Below, one piece after another: positions 11,852 to 23,400 of a stretch of DNA of 64,000 nucleotides. Position 1 is the first letter of the stretch. The number at the start of each line of letters is the position of its first letter. The stretch is from Epiperipatus broadwayi (taxonomy: Eukaryota; Onychophora; Udeonychophora; Euonychophora; Peripatidae): the NCBI GenBank assembly GCA_028023455.1, contig JAQFVV010000012.1, forward strand, positions 16,504,364-16,568,363, in the 5' to 3' direction. The position numbers and the translations under genes are program-made. The notes under the pieces were generated by a model. That model worked only from the letters and a program-made list of their open reading frames with translations. It was not told where the DNA came from and ran no database searches.

Positions 11852-12000
11852 AAGGGGAGGGGTCTGCATAAAGAAATGCATCTCTTTCTCTCTTTTAAAA
11901 AAAAAATGAGGAAGTCAAATGCTTGAAAGCTATTTCTATTTATTGTGGAAGAGGGGAAGGGGATGCATAAAGAAATACGTTTTTTCTCTCTTTTAAAAAC
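11852..12000. repeat. Imperfect tandem duplication of about 100 bp
   Basis: The pattern GGGG..TGCATAAAGAAAT followed by a TCTCTCTTTTAAAAA tract occurs at 11.86-11.90 kb and again at 11.95-12.00 kb. The two copies have diverged. Confidence 0.6.
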
Positions 12001-12379
12001 TATTGTGATAAATTAAAATAAAATGTAAAACATAAATGTGAAAAAATGAATTGTAAACTTTAAATAAAAATTAAATGTAATATGTAATATAAAAACAATA
12101 TGGCCGTAGGTGTTAAAGTCTGTTGGACTAATTAAATTCCTCGGACAAAGAAAATGTATAACAAGGAAAAGCTTATAATTACAGCTAAATTAATTAAAAC
12201 CTACATTCCAGCCACTAATTAAATAAAGAAACATGATGATAAGAATTGGTTGGAAATCTAAATCTTAATTAAAAATTTACAAAAGAATGAACAAAAGAAA
12301 GACAGTAAGAGAATTACAGATTATCTGGGCATTACTAGTAGAGATTTTGAAAAAGCAACAGCTCAAAGAAAATGAAAGA

Positions 12380-12720
12380 AGTGTGTGGCTAGTGGCATTA
12401 AAGGGACGTAGGTTCGTATTCAATCCATCTCACCACTGACTCACAATGTAAGATCTATGCCTGACCTGCTAGAGAGACCGCCGCTTCTGTGACTGACAAC
12501 TTAAACATCTACCTAAAGAATCGACAAGAAGGAAAAAAAAACTGGAACGAGAAATAACCACAAAAACTGAGAAAGAAAATCAAGCCAGCCAACAGTGAAG
12601 GACATCACCGTCTCTACAAAAAAAGGGATGATCTTCCACTGGACGGTAAAAAGCTCTCAAAAGAAATACCCATGGAAACAACCACAAGGAAAACCTAGGT
12701 AAAAGCATGCATGCATTTTA
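12380..12720 (+). repeat. Possible tRNA-headed SINE-like segment
   Basis: A stretch that is GC-richer than its surroundings begins with TGGCTAGTGG (A-box-like) and, about 30 bases later, GGTTCGTATTCAATCC (B-box-like, with an insertion). It lies between AT-rich flanks. No second copy was found in the window, so this is a weak call. Confidence 0.25.
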
Positions 12721-12969
12721 ATTGCTAATGTCGTAAATAAATAAACAAGGAACAATTTTGATAAATTTAGAACTCTATCCAATAGGACTTCAAAATAACT
12801 TTTATATTTGATCTTTTTTTCTATGTTTTATTATAGCCATGTATTTATATAAATGTGTGTTTTTTATTATTGTTATCATGTATTTTTTTATATAAAAGTG
12901 AGTGTTATTAAACATATTTATTCTTAAAATTGCGTATACTTGCTTTATTCTCCTATCACCAAGCTACGA

Positions 12970-13312
12970 CAGGGAGGAAACTGTAATGAGTGATTAAAGG
13001 GTAATGCTGATTTTTTTAAAGGTATTCATGTGCTGCTTGTTCGTGTGAATTTCCCAATTATATAAAAATAAATAGCAAGCACTGGACATTCGTTAAATTT
13101 TTTTGAAATGGTTTGCGTTGTTCAGCAGCCGAGAGTTCTTGATCGGGAAAAATAATGCCAAGATAATATGTACGTATTGCCTTGGAGTTCAGTCAAGAGT
13201 GTAGATATGAAGTTAAATTTGTATCTGTATTAGCTCTCTGCTTGCATTGTAACGGCGTTGGTTAAATAAATAAATAAACAATATCCATTACAGTTGGAGG
13301 CTAGCTGGGATA
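12970..13312 (+). mobile_element. Isolated 311 bp LTR with PPT-like and PBS-like flanks
   Basis: An LTR-like unit at 12982-13292 begins TGTAATG and ends CATTACA, perfect 7 bp inverted LTR ends. Directly 5' is the purine tract AGGGAGGAAA (12971-12980), as expected just before a 3' LTR. Directly 3' is TTGGAGGCTAGCTGGGAT (from 13294), resembling the TTGGAGGCTC-type primer-binding site that follows a 5' LTR. A single LTR would normally have only one of these, so the arrangement suggests a tandem or recombined element. The unit also contains CATTGTAACGGCGTTGG and an (AAAT)n-like stretch near its 3' end. No partner LTR was found. Confidence 0.6.
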
Positions 13313-13600
13313 TTTCGGTTAGCAAAACTGATAGTAAACAAATAAGAAATAAGAATAAGCAAATGCTGAAAAAATAAATGTATAATAAATAAATAAATGA
13401 AAGGAAGAATCAAAGTTGTGAAAAAATAAAGTATAATAAATAAGTCTAAAATATAATTGAAAGTATTAAAGATAAAAATCAAATCAAGCAACCATCCAAA
13501 TAACCATTTCCGTTATAATATACTAAATCAGCATACAATGGAACTACTTTGCGGCGGTCACTGTAGAGCCAAAAATAGATAAAAGCTGCCAACTTATTTT

Positions 13601-13657
13601 ATCCGAATATCTGAAAACAGGGATTAGTAATTAATTTTACTTTTAAGATATTCGGAT
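13601..13657. repeat. 12 bp perfect inverted repeat
   Basis: ATCCGAATATCT at 13601-13612 and AGATATTCGGAT at 13646-13657 are exact reverse complements separated by 33 bases. They could be the ends of a tiny foldback element; no other evidence. Confidence 0.6.
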
Positions 13658-13979
13658 TAGAACTGGGTTTTAACAATATTTTATTTAAAAAAATATCTGA
13701 GTGGACATCTGTTGTTTATCTGATGGCAAAATATTTAAGCCACTAATTAATAAATTTTACAAAATTTAACTAATTAAGCTTGTTATATTCCCAACCCTCA
13801 TTTACTTTTTACCTAAATTTGTGGAGTGATTTTTATAAATCTAAAAAAAAAAAAAAGAAATTATTTTACTTTTAAATTGTAAATGTTTAAATTTATTTAC
13901 AGTTAAATATTATTTCACTAAATGAAAACAAATATTACGACTGTAATATTTCTAAAATAAATAGATTTAAACAAAAATG

Positions 13980-14500
13980 ACTTTAAATAATAAAAGTACT
14001 ATTTTTATTCAAGTTTTAAATGTATTATCGCAGTCTGTGTGTAGATTTATTTATATAACCTACTTTTTAAAAATGAATATGTATACATGCACATACAATT
14101 TATAAATTACTAATGTTAGGGTTTAAAATTATATATATATATCATGAACATTAATATATTCGTGATCTAATTTAGGTGGGCTTTTGGCATATAAGCAGAC
14201 ACACTATGATAATTTGGGGGTTTGAACTAGGGTATGAGGGTAGAAAAGAAGTGAGGGAAGGTGAAACTAAGATTTGTAAAGCCAATACTACTGTTTCAAT
14301 ATATATATATTATAACTCTCCCCCAACACCAATCCTACAACACCTATGAATAAATATCCAGGATGCCAATTCTATTGATGATAGAATAAACTAATAATCT
14401 GACTCTACTTTGAGTTACTATCTAGACTCTTATAATAATATCCAACTATAGCTTAGCTCAGTGGGAAGGCCATAGAGTTCTATAATATGTAAAATGCAAA
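13980..14500 (+). repeat. Dispersed repeat with internal (TA)n and a tRNA-like head, copy 1
   Basis: The segment aligns in reverse orientation with 24330-24850. Shared landmarks, in order, are GCAGT.TGTGTGTAGAT, ACCTACTTT, GGGTTTxAA, CATGAGGGTAGxAAA-type sequence, GGTGAAACTAAGATTxGTAA, ACTGTTTCAATATATATATA, GCCAATTCTAT and CTTAGCTCAGT. The last, TAGCTTAGCTCAGTGGGAAG at 14450-14469, matches a tRNA D-arm/A box. A repeat of about 500 bp with two divergent inverted copies is directly visible. tRNA derivation is inference, because no good B box follows. Confidence 0.65.
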
Positions 14501-14879
14501 TAAAATACAGGAAGAAATATTATGAATCAATAAGAATAAAATATCTACTTGGTTTTGTAATAAATAAATAATTGAAATTGATGAAATTTTATCTATTCAA
14601 ACTAATAAGTTATAGTTCAAGTTTAACTACTCCCATCATCTAAATGCACTCTTGATTAACCATGGTAGTATCTTAACAGATCAAAATAAAGATATAGCAC
14701 TAATAAACTTTTACTATATGGTAAGTTTAAATTAAACGAAACAAAGATATAGCACTAATCAACTTTTACTGCATAATAAATTTGATAATCATCTGAAATC
14801 CGGGCACAGCTGCTTGGGGCATTGATGCTATACAAAATCAATCAAATATAATATTACCGAACCACCACAACTTTTTTTA

Positions 14880-15790
14880 TAGAACATAATTTTTTTTTTT
14901 GATTAAACAAATTTTTATTTCATTTATAACTTGATTTTTTTTTTTATTAAACAAATTTTTATATTCATTTTTTTTTTTTTTTTTAACCTGACATTTTTCT
15001 TTATTCAACAAATTTTGGTAATTTTGTGTTTATTTTTCTGAATTTTAACAACTTTGGACTATCTCACGACGAAAAAACTTGTTTTAAACCCACCGAAAAA
15101 ATATTGTTTTGACTTTGTTCTACCTTTTTTTTTTGGTTGACTAAATTGTTTTTCTTCTAATTATTAAATTGAAAGTAACTTTTGTGTTGTTGGGGGTTCA
15201 AAAATGTTTTGAAATCCCCACTCCCACCGTCGGATCAATAACTGTAACAAAAAGTCAATAATTTTTCTTTTTTTAAACAATTTTTTTTCACTTTTATTTA
15301 TATTTTGTTTGAATTAGCCTTTTTTTATTTTGGCTTCTACAATAAACAGCCTTTTTGGGGGCTTTCGTACTGTTATTATTAACAAAATGTTAACAAAAAT
15401 AGTCATTTATTTTAAGCCCACTTGTTTTAATCCGGCTGAAAAAATATAATGCAATTCTTTGGGAATTGTTTCAAATTTTTTCTACCTTTTTTCTTGGTGA
15501 TCAAATTGTTTTTCTTCTTATTAAATCACAAATAACTTTTGTGTTTTTTTGGGGCACAAAATTATTTTCAAACCCCACCCCCACACTCAGAAAAATAATT
15601 GTAACAAAAAGTCAATAATTTCTTTTTTTTTCAACAACTTTTTCTCAATTTTTATATTTATATTTCATTTGAATTACCTTTTTTTTTTTTGCCTTCTACA
15701 ATAAATTGCATTTTTGGGGGAGCTTTCATACTTTGTTATTATTAACAAAAACAGTCATTTATTTTAACCCCGCTGAAAAAAGATAATCCA
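14880..15790. repeat. Poly-T-rich block with a 362 bp tandem duplication
   Basis: CTACCTTTTTT followed by CAAATTGTTTTTCTTCT-like sequence begins at 15120 and again at 15482, a period of 362 bp. Both units run in the same order through a CCCCAC..CCCAC segment, GTAACAAAAAGTCAATAATT, a CTTCTACAATAAA segment, TTTTTGGGGG and AACAAAA.AGTCATTTATTT. Copies differ by substitutions and homopolymer length. The preceding 14.88-15.0 kb is a smaller imperfect duplication of T-runs with ATTAAACAAATTTTTAT. Confidence 0.85.
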
Positions 15791-16600
15791 AATTCTTGTC
15801 AATTTCTAATGAAATAAATTTAAAAAAATGTACACAAACATTGGACTTTTTGAACTTATTTATTATTTTATTGCTGTAATAAAAAGTCTGGTATTTGGGA
15901 GGACATTATGTGCCTGAGAAAAGGACGTGGTCTCCCTCACTTTCTGTACTCAGCAATTCTAAAAAGTTTAAAAATTGCACGTTCTTCTCAAACGTTTTAT
16001 TGGTCTCATATATTTTCCATGCTGAAACGTGACTTAGCACATGAGCTTTGTCAAAGTTTGTTTAAACATACCCTTTGCCAATTTATTACATATTAACATT
16101 TTTTAAGGAAGGGTGAGATCAAATGATAATTATTAGTAATTAACAACATTATTTAAATATAAATGACATTACTCTATTATGGAGATTTGAAAAGTTGTAC
16201 CGACTTGAAATTCAAACACCGGAAGCGTTACAGTAATCAGCTATGAATAGAAAAAATACGCATTAGCCATAAGTCTGGCCACAGTTAAATGGATTTTTAT
16301 GTGTTTTGACACATAACCAATGCCATCTAGGCAGCCATACCCAGATTTCAGATGTTAACCATAAATTTATTTAAATGACTAAATTAATATCTACTTGGAA
16401 ACAATAATGGAATATCTCAAGGGTTTTATTACATAACTTATTTAAAATTCATGCTTTATAACAGCTACCAATTACCACCATGAAAGGCAATGACACAAAA
16501 TTGAGTATTGTTCTAATGAGATAGCAGTTAGACAATGAAAGAAATAGGACATTTTTTACTTCAAATCATTATGTAAATAACCCTCTTTTCAAAAGCCTAA
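15791..16600. other. No recognised feature
   Basis: A 62-codon open frame at 15908-16096 has no family resemblance I can see and lies beside a poly-T repeat block. Nothing else supports a gene here. Confidence 0.35.
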
Positions 16601-16609
16601 ATCACAAAA

Positions 16610-17395
16610 TGGGCTCGGACCCCATTCAATCACCACTTTCTTAATCCAGAAAGCCCACAATATTTTAACCAAACTTTTTCAGGATAATTCAAACATGGAA
16701 AGCCTGCTACTGATAAATGAGGTTGAACCCACTGATCCCCCCCAAGAAAAGGTAACATTTAGTTACAGCAACAGGTCACACTTGTGACTAAAATGTAACA
16801 ATGTCCAATTCCCTTTTCAATGGGAAGCTTTCCAATTGGGAGACTCATGCTCTAATCAATGGCAGCAGTCCCATCACTGAGTCTAGATTCCAGCTAGAGA
16901 TCAAGCGGCTTGCAAGGTTAACAAAGTTCTGGAACCTGGAGGCAAAACTAGTAGATTTTATAATTAAAGTTAACCTCGAGGCCCTACAAACTGCTGCATT
17001 TCTCCACCACAAGCAGAGGTATAAAATGGATCCAGTGTGTCCACTGTGCAAAAAACTGCTGAAACAATTTCCCACATTCTTCAGAAATGTGATACCTGGA
17101 ATAAACTATGCTATTTAACACTGCAAAAGACTACAGATAGATTGGGCCTGGGTGGATATGGCAAAAGCTTTTAAGAAAGGCTCCTTTGGCAATGTTAGAT
17201 TGGCAACTTATGTTAACTTTGTCATCTGGTCGGCAAAATAGAATAACTTTTGAAAAAGGAATAGATTACAATATTGAGTTATTGTACTTCAAATTGCTAA
17301 ATGATGCCAAGGAACATGAGAAGAAGACATGCCAGCCATGGCTAGCTGAACAGACTTGGAACCAGGTTAAACTAGGGCCATGCCTTGCCTAGTGT
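16610..17395 (+). pseudogene. 3' fragment of a non-LTR retrotransposon (RT zinc-binding tail)
   Basis: A frame from 16801 encodes a helical segment ending Y-K-M-D-P-V-C-P-L-C-K-K. A one-base frame change then gives A-E-T-I-S-H-I-L-Q-K-C-D-T-W, so a C-x2-C...H-x4-C zinc-binding motif is complete across the frameshift. This is the motif C-terminal to RT in many LINEs, where it assists RNA/DNA binding. A further open frame to 17392 (ending W-N-Q-V-K-L-G-P-C-L-A) may be the rest of the C-terminus in another frame. No RT core precedes it, so this is a 5'-truncated copy, probably ending just before the AT-rich tract at 17.4-17.6 kb. Confidence 0.6.
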
Positions 17396-17591
17396 AGGGT
17401 ATACCTTATATACTAAATAAATCGATATATTAGTGACTAAAAATTACAAGAGCCCAAAGGACCATAAAATGTCAGGATGATAAATCCTAGGAAATAAAGG
17501 TGGCTAAGGTTGAACAAATTAATAGAAGTTTAGGAACACATAGAAGGGAAAGTGACCACCTCATTAGTGGTATGCCTTGCAAACCAAGAAG

Positions 17592-17594
<3 letters not shown>

Positions 17595-17665
<71 letters not shown>
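17595..17665. repeat. (TA)n microsatellite, about 35 units
   Basis: An uninterrupted TA dinucleotide run is followed by TTGTGACC. It is the longest simple repeat in the window. Shorter TA tracts end several SINE-like copies here (14.3, 24.5 and 27.0 kb), so this could be an expanded retroposon tail. Confidence 0.95.
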
Positions 17666-17668
<3 letters not shown>

Positions 17669-18571
17669 GACCTTCTGGTTTGGCACCAGAAATATTCATT
17701 ATAGTTGTGTGGTAGTATATCAGTAACATCTGATATTATCCTCTTTAAAAAAAAAAAAGAAATAACGTGAAATTTTTGAAAAATTTTATTTTGACTTAAA
17801 ACTGTAATTAAAAATAAGTGTAGGTGTAATTAAAAAAATTTCTTGAATGTTTAGTATCTTATTTTAGGGTATAATCAATGATAGAATAGGGGGGTAGTTT
17901 ATTATATGCATAATCAGAACAGTTTAAGTTGATGCTTACTTGTTTTATTTGTTCATAAAGCAGTATTCAGATTTGTTAGAATGATTTTCTAGTTCATTTG
18001 TTTTATACATTTTAATTTATAGCATGAACAGTAAAATATGTTTCACTCATCATCATTCACATTGTCATTTCAGTCATATCAGTGTAATACCTATAGCATA
18101 TTACTACTCAATATTCATGCATTATCCAACTTCATTTTTCATTCATATATCTCATTAAATCATTAAATATCCCACATCACATTCAAATATTTAATTTTAT
18201 AAATAATAGTATTAAAAACTAGCTTAATTACATTTTAAATAAATCAATGGATTATGGACTGGTGGATTATTTAATGACAAATACTATAAAATATTTTATT
18301 TATTAAAACAATTGTCATTAGTTTATTCTACTGCTTTAAAAATATTTAATTATTAATTCAATATTTTTTTTATTTACTTAAAAGACGAAATGATTTTTTT
18401 TATTTCTCTATTTTTTTTTTACTTTCACAAGTTTCTTGCATAAATTAAGTAAGTTGCAGGGGGAGGGGCAGACTGACAATCTTTTTCTGGTGATGTCAAA
18501 TATCGTAAACTATTGGAAGAGAAAAATGTGATGTAATTATTATTAAAAAAAATCTATAAAAAGGAATACTT

Positions 18572-18643
18572 ATTACTTTTAAGAGGGCAATCATTATTAC
18601 TTTTAAGAGGGCAATCATAATTACTTTTAGAGGGCAATTATAA
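18572..18643. repeat. 24 bp tandem repeat, three units
   Basis: ATTACTTTTAAGAGGGCAAT recurs at 18572 and 18596, and, with one A lost, at 18620. It sits just outside the left inverted end of the 18.7-20.4 kb unit. Confidence 0.85.
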
Positions 18644-19282
18644 CCAACTAAGGACAACTACAATTAAGTTTTAGGTTGTTTTCTTATCCTTGGTGTTCGC
18701 CTTAAGATGTTGCTACTTCTAGGTAAATTCCTAGAAATATACCATTTCACCGGCCTTCACCCAACCAAAGAGGACTTTTTTTACATTATAAATGCAGAAA
18801 AGTCCTCACGTTATGTTGGACAGAAGAGGCGGCGGTGACAGAAGCCAACACAAAGAGATTTCTTTCTATGATAAAACACAGAAAGAGTTCCTGACGGCTG
18901 CCAGTTATGGCTTTTTTTCTATGCTAAAAGCAAAGAGAAAGAAATGCCTTGATTGGCTGCCGTAGTAGTCGATTTTGTTCATCATTTTCTCGTAATAGTA
19001 GAATATCTATTTTCTCTGTAGTTTTGTGTGAGAGTGTATGTATTTGAAGCAGTCATAGTTTTTTTAAATTTGATGACGTCTATTTTTTTAATATGTTGTA
19101 ACTTACTTTACTGTTGTAAGTTTAGTAATAATGTCCTGAAGATTCCATTACGAAGGGGTAACCCTCAAAAATTGCTTTTAAGGGTGCGAAAGAAAAAAAA
19201 TTAAAGGATCACACAAAAAGTACCGTTTTCACGAGAATTTGTCCATGACCAGTTACTTTTGCTATATATATATATATGCACA

Positions 19283-19700
19283 AACAAAAACAACCCACTG
19301 TCTAATTATTAGGAATTACTTGTCTAAAAAATAAAATTAGTCGGGTATTTTTTTGTTTTGTTACATTTATTATTTCAAATTCAATGGGGTTTGATTTTTT
19401 TCAATGGAGTCTTTGAATTATGGTTTGTTTGTTTTTATATATACACAAGATTTACAAAAAAAAAGAAACCCACTTTTTGATTAATTACTGTCAAAAGAAA
19501 TGCAAATTAGTCGGCTATCATTTTTAAATTTAGTATTTCAATAACGGTACCCTTTTTATATAGACAGACTTAACAAAAACAACCCACTTTCTGATTCATT
19601 ACTGTCCCCCCCCCCCAAAAAAAAAAAAAAATGGAAATTAGTCGGGTATTATTTTTCAATCGAGTCTTTTAATGACGGTCCTTATTAATAGTAGTCGGGT
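19283..19700. repeat. Degenerate tandem array A within the inverted-end unit
   Basis: About three degenerate units share ACAACCCACT..CTGATTAATTACTGTC-like sequence followed by AATTAGTCGGGTAT. Unit starts lie near 19283, 19457 and 19574, so lengths vary (about 117-174 bp), partly from poly-A and poly-C tracts such as the 11-12 C run at about 19606. Confidence 0.7.
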
Positions 19701-19751
19701 ATCAATTCTAAATTGTAGTATATAAATTACGTTACTTTTGATAGATTTAGA

Positions 19752-20260
19752 ATTACGTCTTGCTTTTTTCATAAAATGATTGATTTACCAAAAATACCGT
19801 AACTTTTAAAAAAAAAACACACATAAAGTCCAAAAAAAAATGAGAAAAAGCCCCGTAACTTTAAAGACACACACAAACTCAAAAACAATCTAAGATTAAT
19901 AAACATTGACTTATTACGTCTTGCTTTTGAATCAAATTATTGATTTACTCTTGCAAAAAAAATACCGTAACTTTAAAAAGACACACCTAAAGTCCCCCCA
20001 AAAAAATTCAAAAAAGCCCAGTAACTTTAAAGACACACACACAAACTCAAAAACAAGATAAGATTAACAAACATTTACTTATTATGGCTTGCTTTTGAAT
20101 AAAATTATTGATTTACTCTTGCAAAAAAAAAAAAAAGACTGTAACTTTAAAAAGACACACGTAAAGTCAAAAAAAAAAAAATTAGAAAAACACCACAACT
20201 TTAAAGACACACACACAAAGTCAAAAACAAGATAAGATTAATAAACATTTACAAAAATGA
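19752..20260. repeat. Tandem array B, three units of about 165 bp
   Basis: Units begin ATTACGTCTTGCTTTT at 19752 and 19913 and ATTATGGCTTGCTTTT at 20081 (periods 161 and 168). Each unit contains TTGATTTAC, an A-run, CGTAACTTT, ACACAC..AAAGTC, a second A-run, AACTTTAAAGACACACACA and AAGATTAATAAACAT. Length differences are mostly in the A-runs. Confidence 0.85.
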
Positions 20261-20449
20261 AAAAAACTAACATCATATAATAATATTAGTTAGTAAAAGA
20301 TTTTATTACAAATCTAAGAAATCAGATCTTTTTAGATCAAATTGATCATTTAGGTCCGGCCCGGAATTGTTATATGTATATGTTTTTGATTAGCATCAAC
20401 GCCATTTCAAGGCGAACACCAAGGATGAGAATAAAACCAAGTTTTATTT

Positions 20450-23400
20450 AACAGAGTTTAATAGTACAATTATTTTTCTTCTTCCAAAGTTTCAGTTGAA
20501 AATTTAAAATATAGTATCTGTTTACAAAAATGTGTACTTAAAACCACTAAGAGATACGTCAATTTGTGCTCTCAGCTGATTGTTTAAATTTTCCTACCTT
20601 TATGCTAAAATACATGTGTTATATTATATTATTCAAGATAAATTGTTATTGTTTAAGAAAATGGGAATGCGTGATAGGATTATAAAATTATTTTATTTAA
20701 ATTTAAACTTAACAGGAAAGAATAGAAGAATGTTTGTTTATTTTCTAAAATTTAATTTCTTAAGTTTTAATCATATTATGAATGGAATAAGAGCAACGAG
20801 CATCGTTTATATGTGGAAAAGGTGTGAACTTTTATTGAACATTTCCAGAACTCTATTAATTATAAATTTATTAAATGCACATTGATTATGTAAGTAATAT
20901 TTACTGAGGCTATAACCTCGACAATAAGTTTCATGCTAAGTATAAAAGAAAATTCAAAAATATACACAAGAATTATATAATTTTATCGACATATTTATTG
21001 GAACAGTGGATAATTATTTCTACTTTTACCTATTGAAGGAAATAAGGATTAAATGTGCAAATGAGTGGACTATTGATATTTACATGTTTCCTAAAACCAA
21101 TTAGAGAAATAAATTATAAAATGGATAAATTTATATGTTTCCACTTTATTAAATGCATTTTAAATTCTATGAATGAAATATGAAAAATTACTTTATACAT
21201 TGTAAAATGTGCAGTGCCTAATAATGTTTCCTAATACATAGTGTCAACAGTAATTCATAGCTAACAGCTAGAACATTGAATCTGTTATTTTAAATTAAAA
21301 ATAACATTGTTTTGTTTTTATCTGCAGAAATGTGCCGTTTTTGTGTCAATATTTATCTTTGTGTGTTATAATTGTTTTCCTTATTTATTTGGAGACATGA
21401 CAAGGAAAGTCATGTAAAAACTAGTTACAAACTTTTCGTTTTGTTTAGGAAAAAAAAAAGAAAAAAACTTTAGTTTATTTAATAGTATTTAGAAAGTTAA
21501 TCCTAGTTTAAGAAGGTTTATTTTATGTATTATTATATTGTGTTCTACTAGAACGTCTCAGTAAATGTATGATAATGAAAAATCATACAAGGTATTTTTT
21601 TATTATTATTTTAATATGAGATTTGGTCATGTGTTAATAACACATGCATGTAATAAACAAATGGAAGAATCCATTATGGTTTAATAGGGATGAATAATTA
21701 TTTTAAAAGAGTTCATTACATTAAATCTTACCGTATGTATATATTTTTTTTATAAATTAGAAAACCATTATTTTCAATAATTATTTCATCTATAATATAC
21801 AACTTTATTATTTATCTAGGTTCAATTTTACTATAGATTTGTGCCAATATCAATGCATTTAAAAAAATTATTTTGTCTTGCTTTGCCCACAGTAATTATT
21901 ACTTTATTTTCCAACTGTTCTTAAAACATTACCAAGTCCTAAATATTGTCAGATATGAGATATTTATTCTTTATTAATTCTAGCAGTAATAATTAATATT
22001 TTAACAGTAATTTTTTGCTTACTGTGATTTTAAATGGTCTGTGTATCATTATGCTTATATGTGTGTGTCCATTATTAAACTTAGTTATAATTATATGTAA
22101 GTGCAAGTAAATATGATTTTAAATCAATCAGATTCAGAGGAAAGGGGATGATCAACCATTTTGAAGGATTAAAAAGTTATTTAAGTGAGAATTATTATTT
22201 CTTTGTTATGCCTGAATGAAAAGTATTTTTGTGGCTATATGCTATAAAGTTCACAATGTTTTATAGTATATTTTATGGGATTGAGTGTCTTTGTTATTGG
22301 AATATTGAATATGGGTAGTTTGGCCAGTGTAGTGTATGGAATCAAGTAATCCGTTTCTTTTCCATGTATTGTAGTATTTTGATAGGAGTGGATTGAATCC
22401 GTTTATATTTGATATGAAGAATTAAGTGCATATGAAGCTAGATATGATATCTCCCTGATTTTCATTTGGTGATGAGTTATTCCACCAGTTATTTAGTCTT
22501 AAAAATGGACTTGGGAGTTATTGTTGTATTTATCTGATTTGAATTACAGAAATCTTTTATCCCATGTGTATATTGGATGTTTTCCAGCTTATGCTATAGC
22601 CAAGTGTTTGATAGTTTATGGATGAAAAAAAAGAATAAAAGGAGAGTAGTGTCTTACAAAACAGCTGTATTGTAGTTAATAAATAAAGCTTGATTGGTCT
22701 TTGCCTTTGTTCGTATTATGATTATATTGTAACATCATAAGCAAACCGATTAGATTGATTAACATTAATTATTTATTTTCTTTGACACACCACATAATAC
22801 AGATTCATGCACAAATTGTTAGTTGTGAGGAAAAAATTCATTATTAATGTATAACTTTACTTATCATTTTAAAACATTTTGTAGTGATCATTTAGGCTTT
22901 ATCTCATTGATTTTTATCATTTAATCATAATTTGAGTAAGTAATCAAGCAAAGATAAGACTTAGTTAATGAATACAATGATTTACTTTTATTTTGGCAAA
23001 GCAGAACCTAGTTATTCAATTGTATACTTTACTTCAAAATTACAAAGAAAAATACATTTAATTAACAGAAATATTTATTTTCTTTGGTAAGATAGTCCAA
23101 TATTATTTCTAGTTTTCAATCCCCTTATTTTAATTTTAGTTAAAATACATTTAAAGTAAAATGCAAACTCTTAAGTTTATTCAGTGTAATTAGAATATTA
23201 ATCCATGTTGTTGTCATAAATTTTAATTAGTAAATGAGTGTTATCAAGCAAAATGCTGAATATAAGATAATTTGGTAATCAGTTACTAGAAGTGTAAGGT
23301 CATATTTCTTCATTTTTGTATAAGTCTATCAGAAATCACTGATAGCTAAAAAGCCATTTCTTTTATAGTAAATGATATGGATTTATTTAGCTCATTTAAT

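Larger units (their letters stand above)
18678..20437. mobile_element. Unclassified 1.75 kb unit with inverted ends and internal tandem arrays
   Basis: ATCCTTGGTGTTCGCCTT (18686-18703) is repeated in perfect reverse complement at 20409-20426, with imperfect similarity extending outward on both sides (GTTTTCTT against GTTTTATTC). The interior holds a relatively GC- and CpG-rich left part (18.7-19.1 kb) with two palindromes: TTCTAGG/CCTAGAA near 18.72 kb, and AGGACTTTTTT against AAAAGTCCT at about 18.77-18.80 kb flanking a TATAAAT. Two A/C-rich tandem arrays follow. No open reading frame of note is present. It may be a non-autonomous DNA transposon; a clear target duplication was not found. Confidence 0.55.

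Noticed and set aside
13288-13491. Hydrophobic minus-strand frame
   Set aside because: Antisense of an (AATA)n-like stretch downstream of the 13 kb LTR; low complexity.
14450-14470. Possible tRNA gene (TAGCTTAGCTCAGTGGGAAG)
   Set aside because: Only the D-arm/A box is tRNA-like; no anticodon arm, T arm or acceptor pairing follows, and the same piece recurs in the 24.3 kb repeat copy.
17487-17729. Minus-strand frame with a long Ile-Tyr repeat
   Set aside because: It is translation of the (TA)n microsatellite.
18678-20437. CRISPR-like array
   Set aside because: Units of about 165 bp in array B have no short identical repeats with unique spacers; this is a eukaryotic tandem array.
20580-20885. 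101-codon plus-strand ORF
   Set aside because: Composition is what AT-rich chance frames give (Leu/Ile/Phe/Lys/Asn), and it has no recognised motif, repeat partner or flanking signals.
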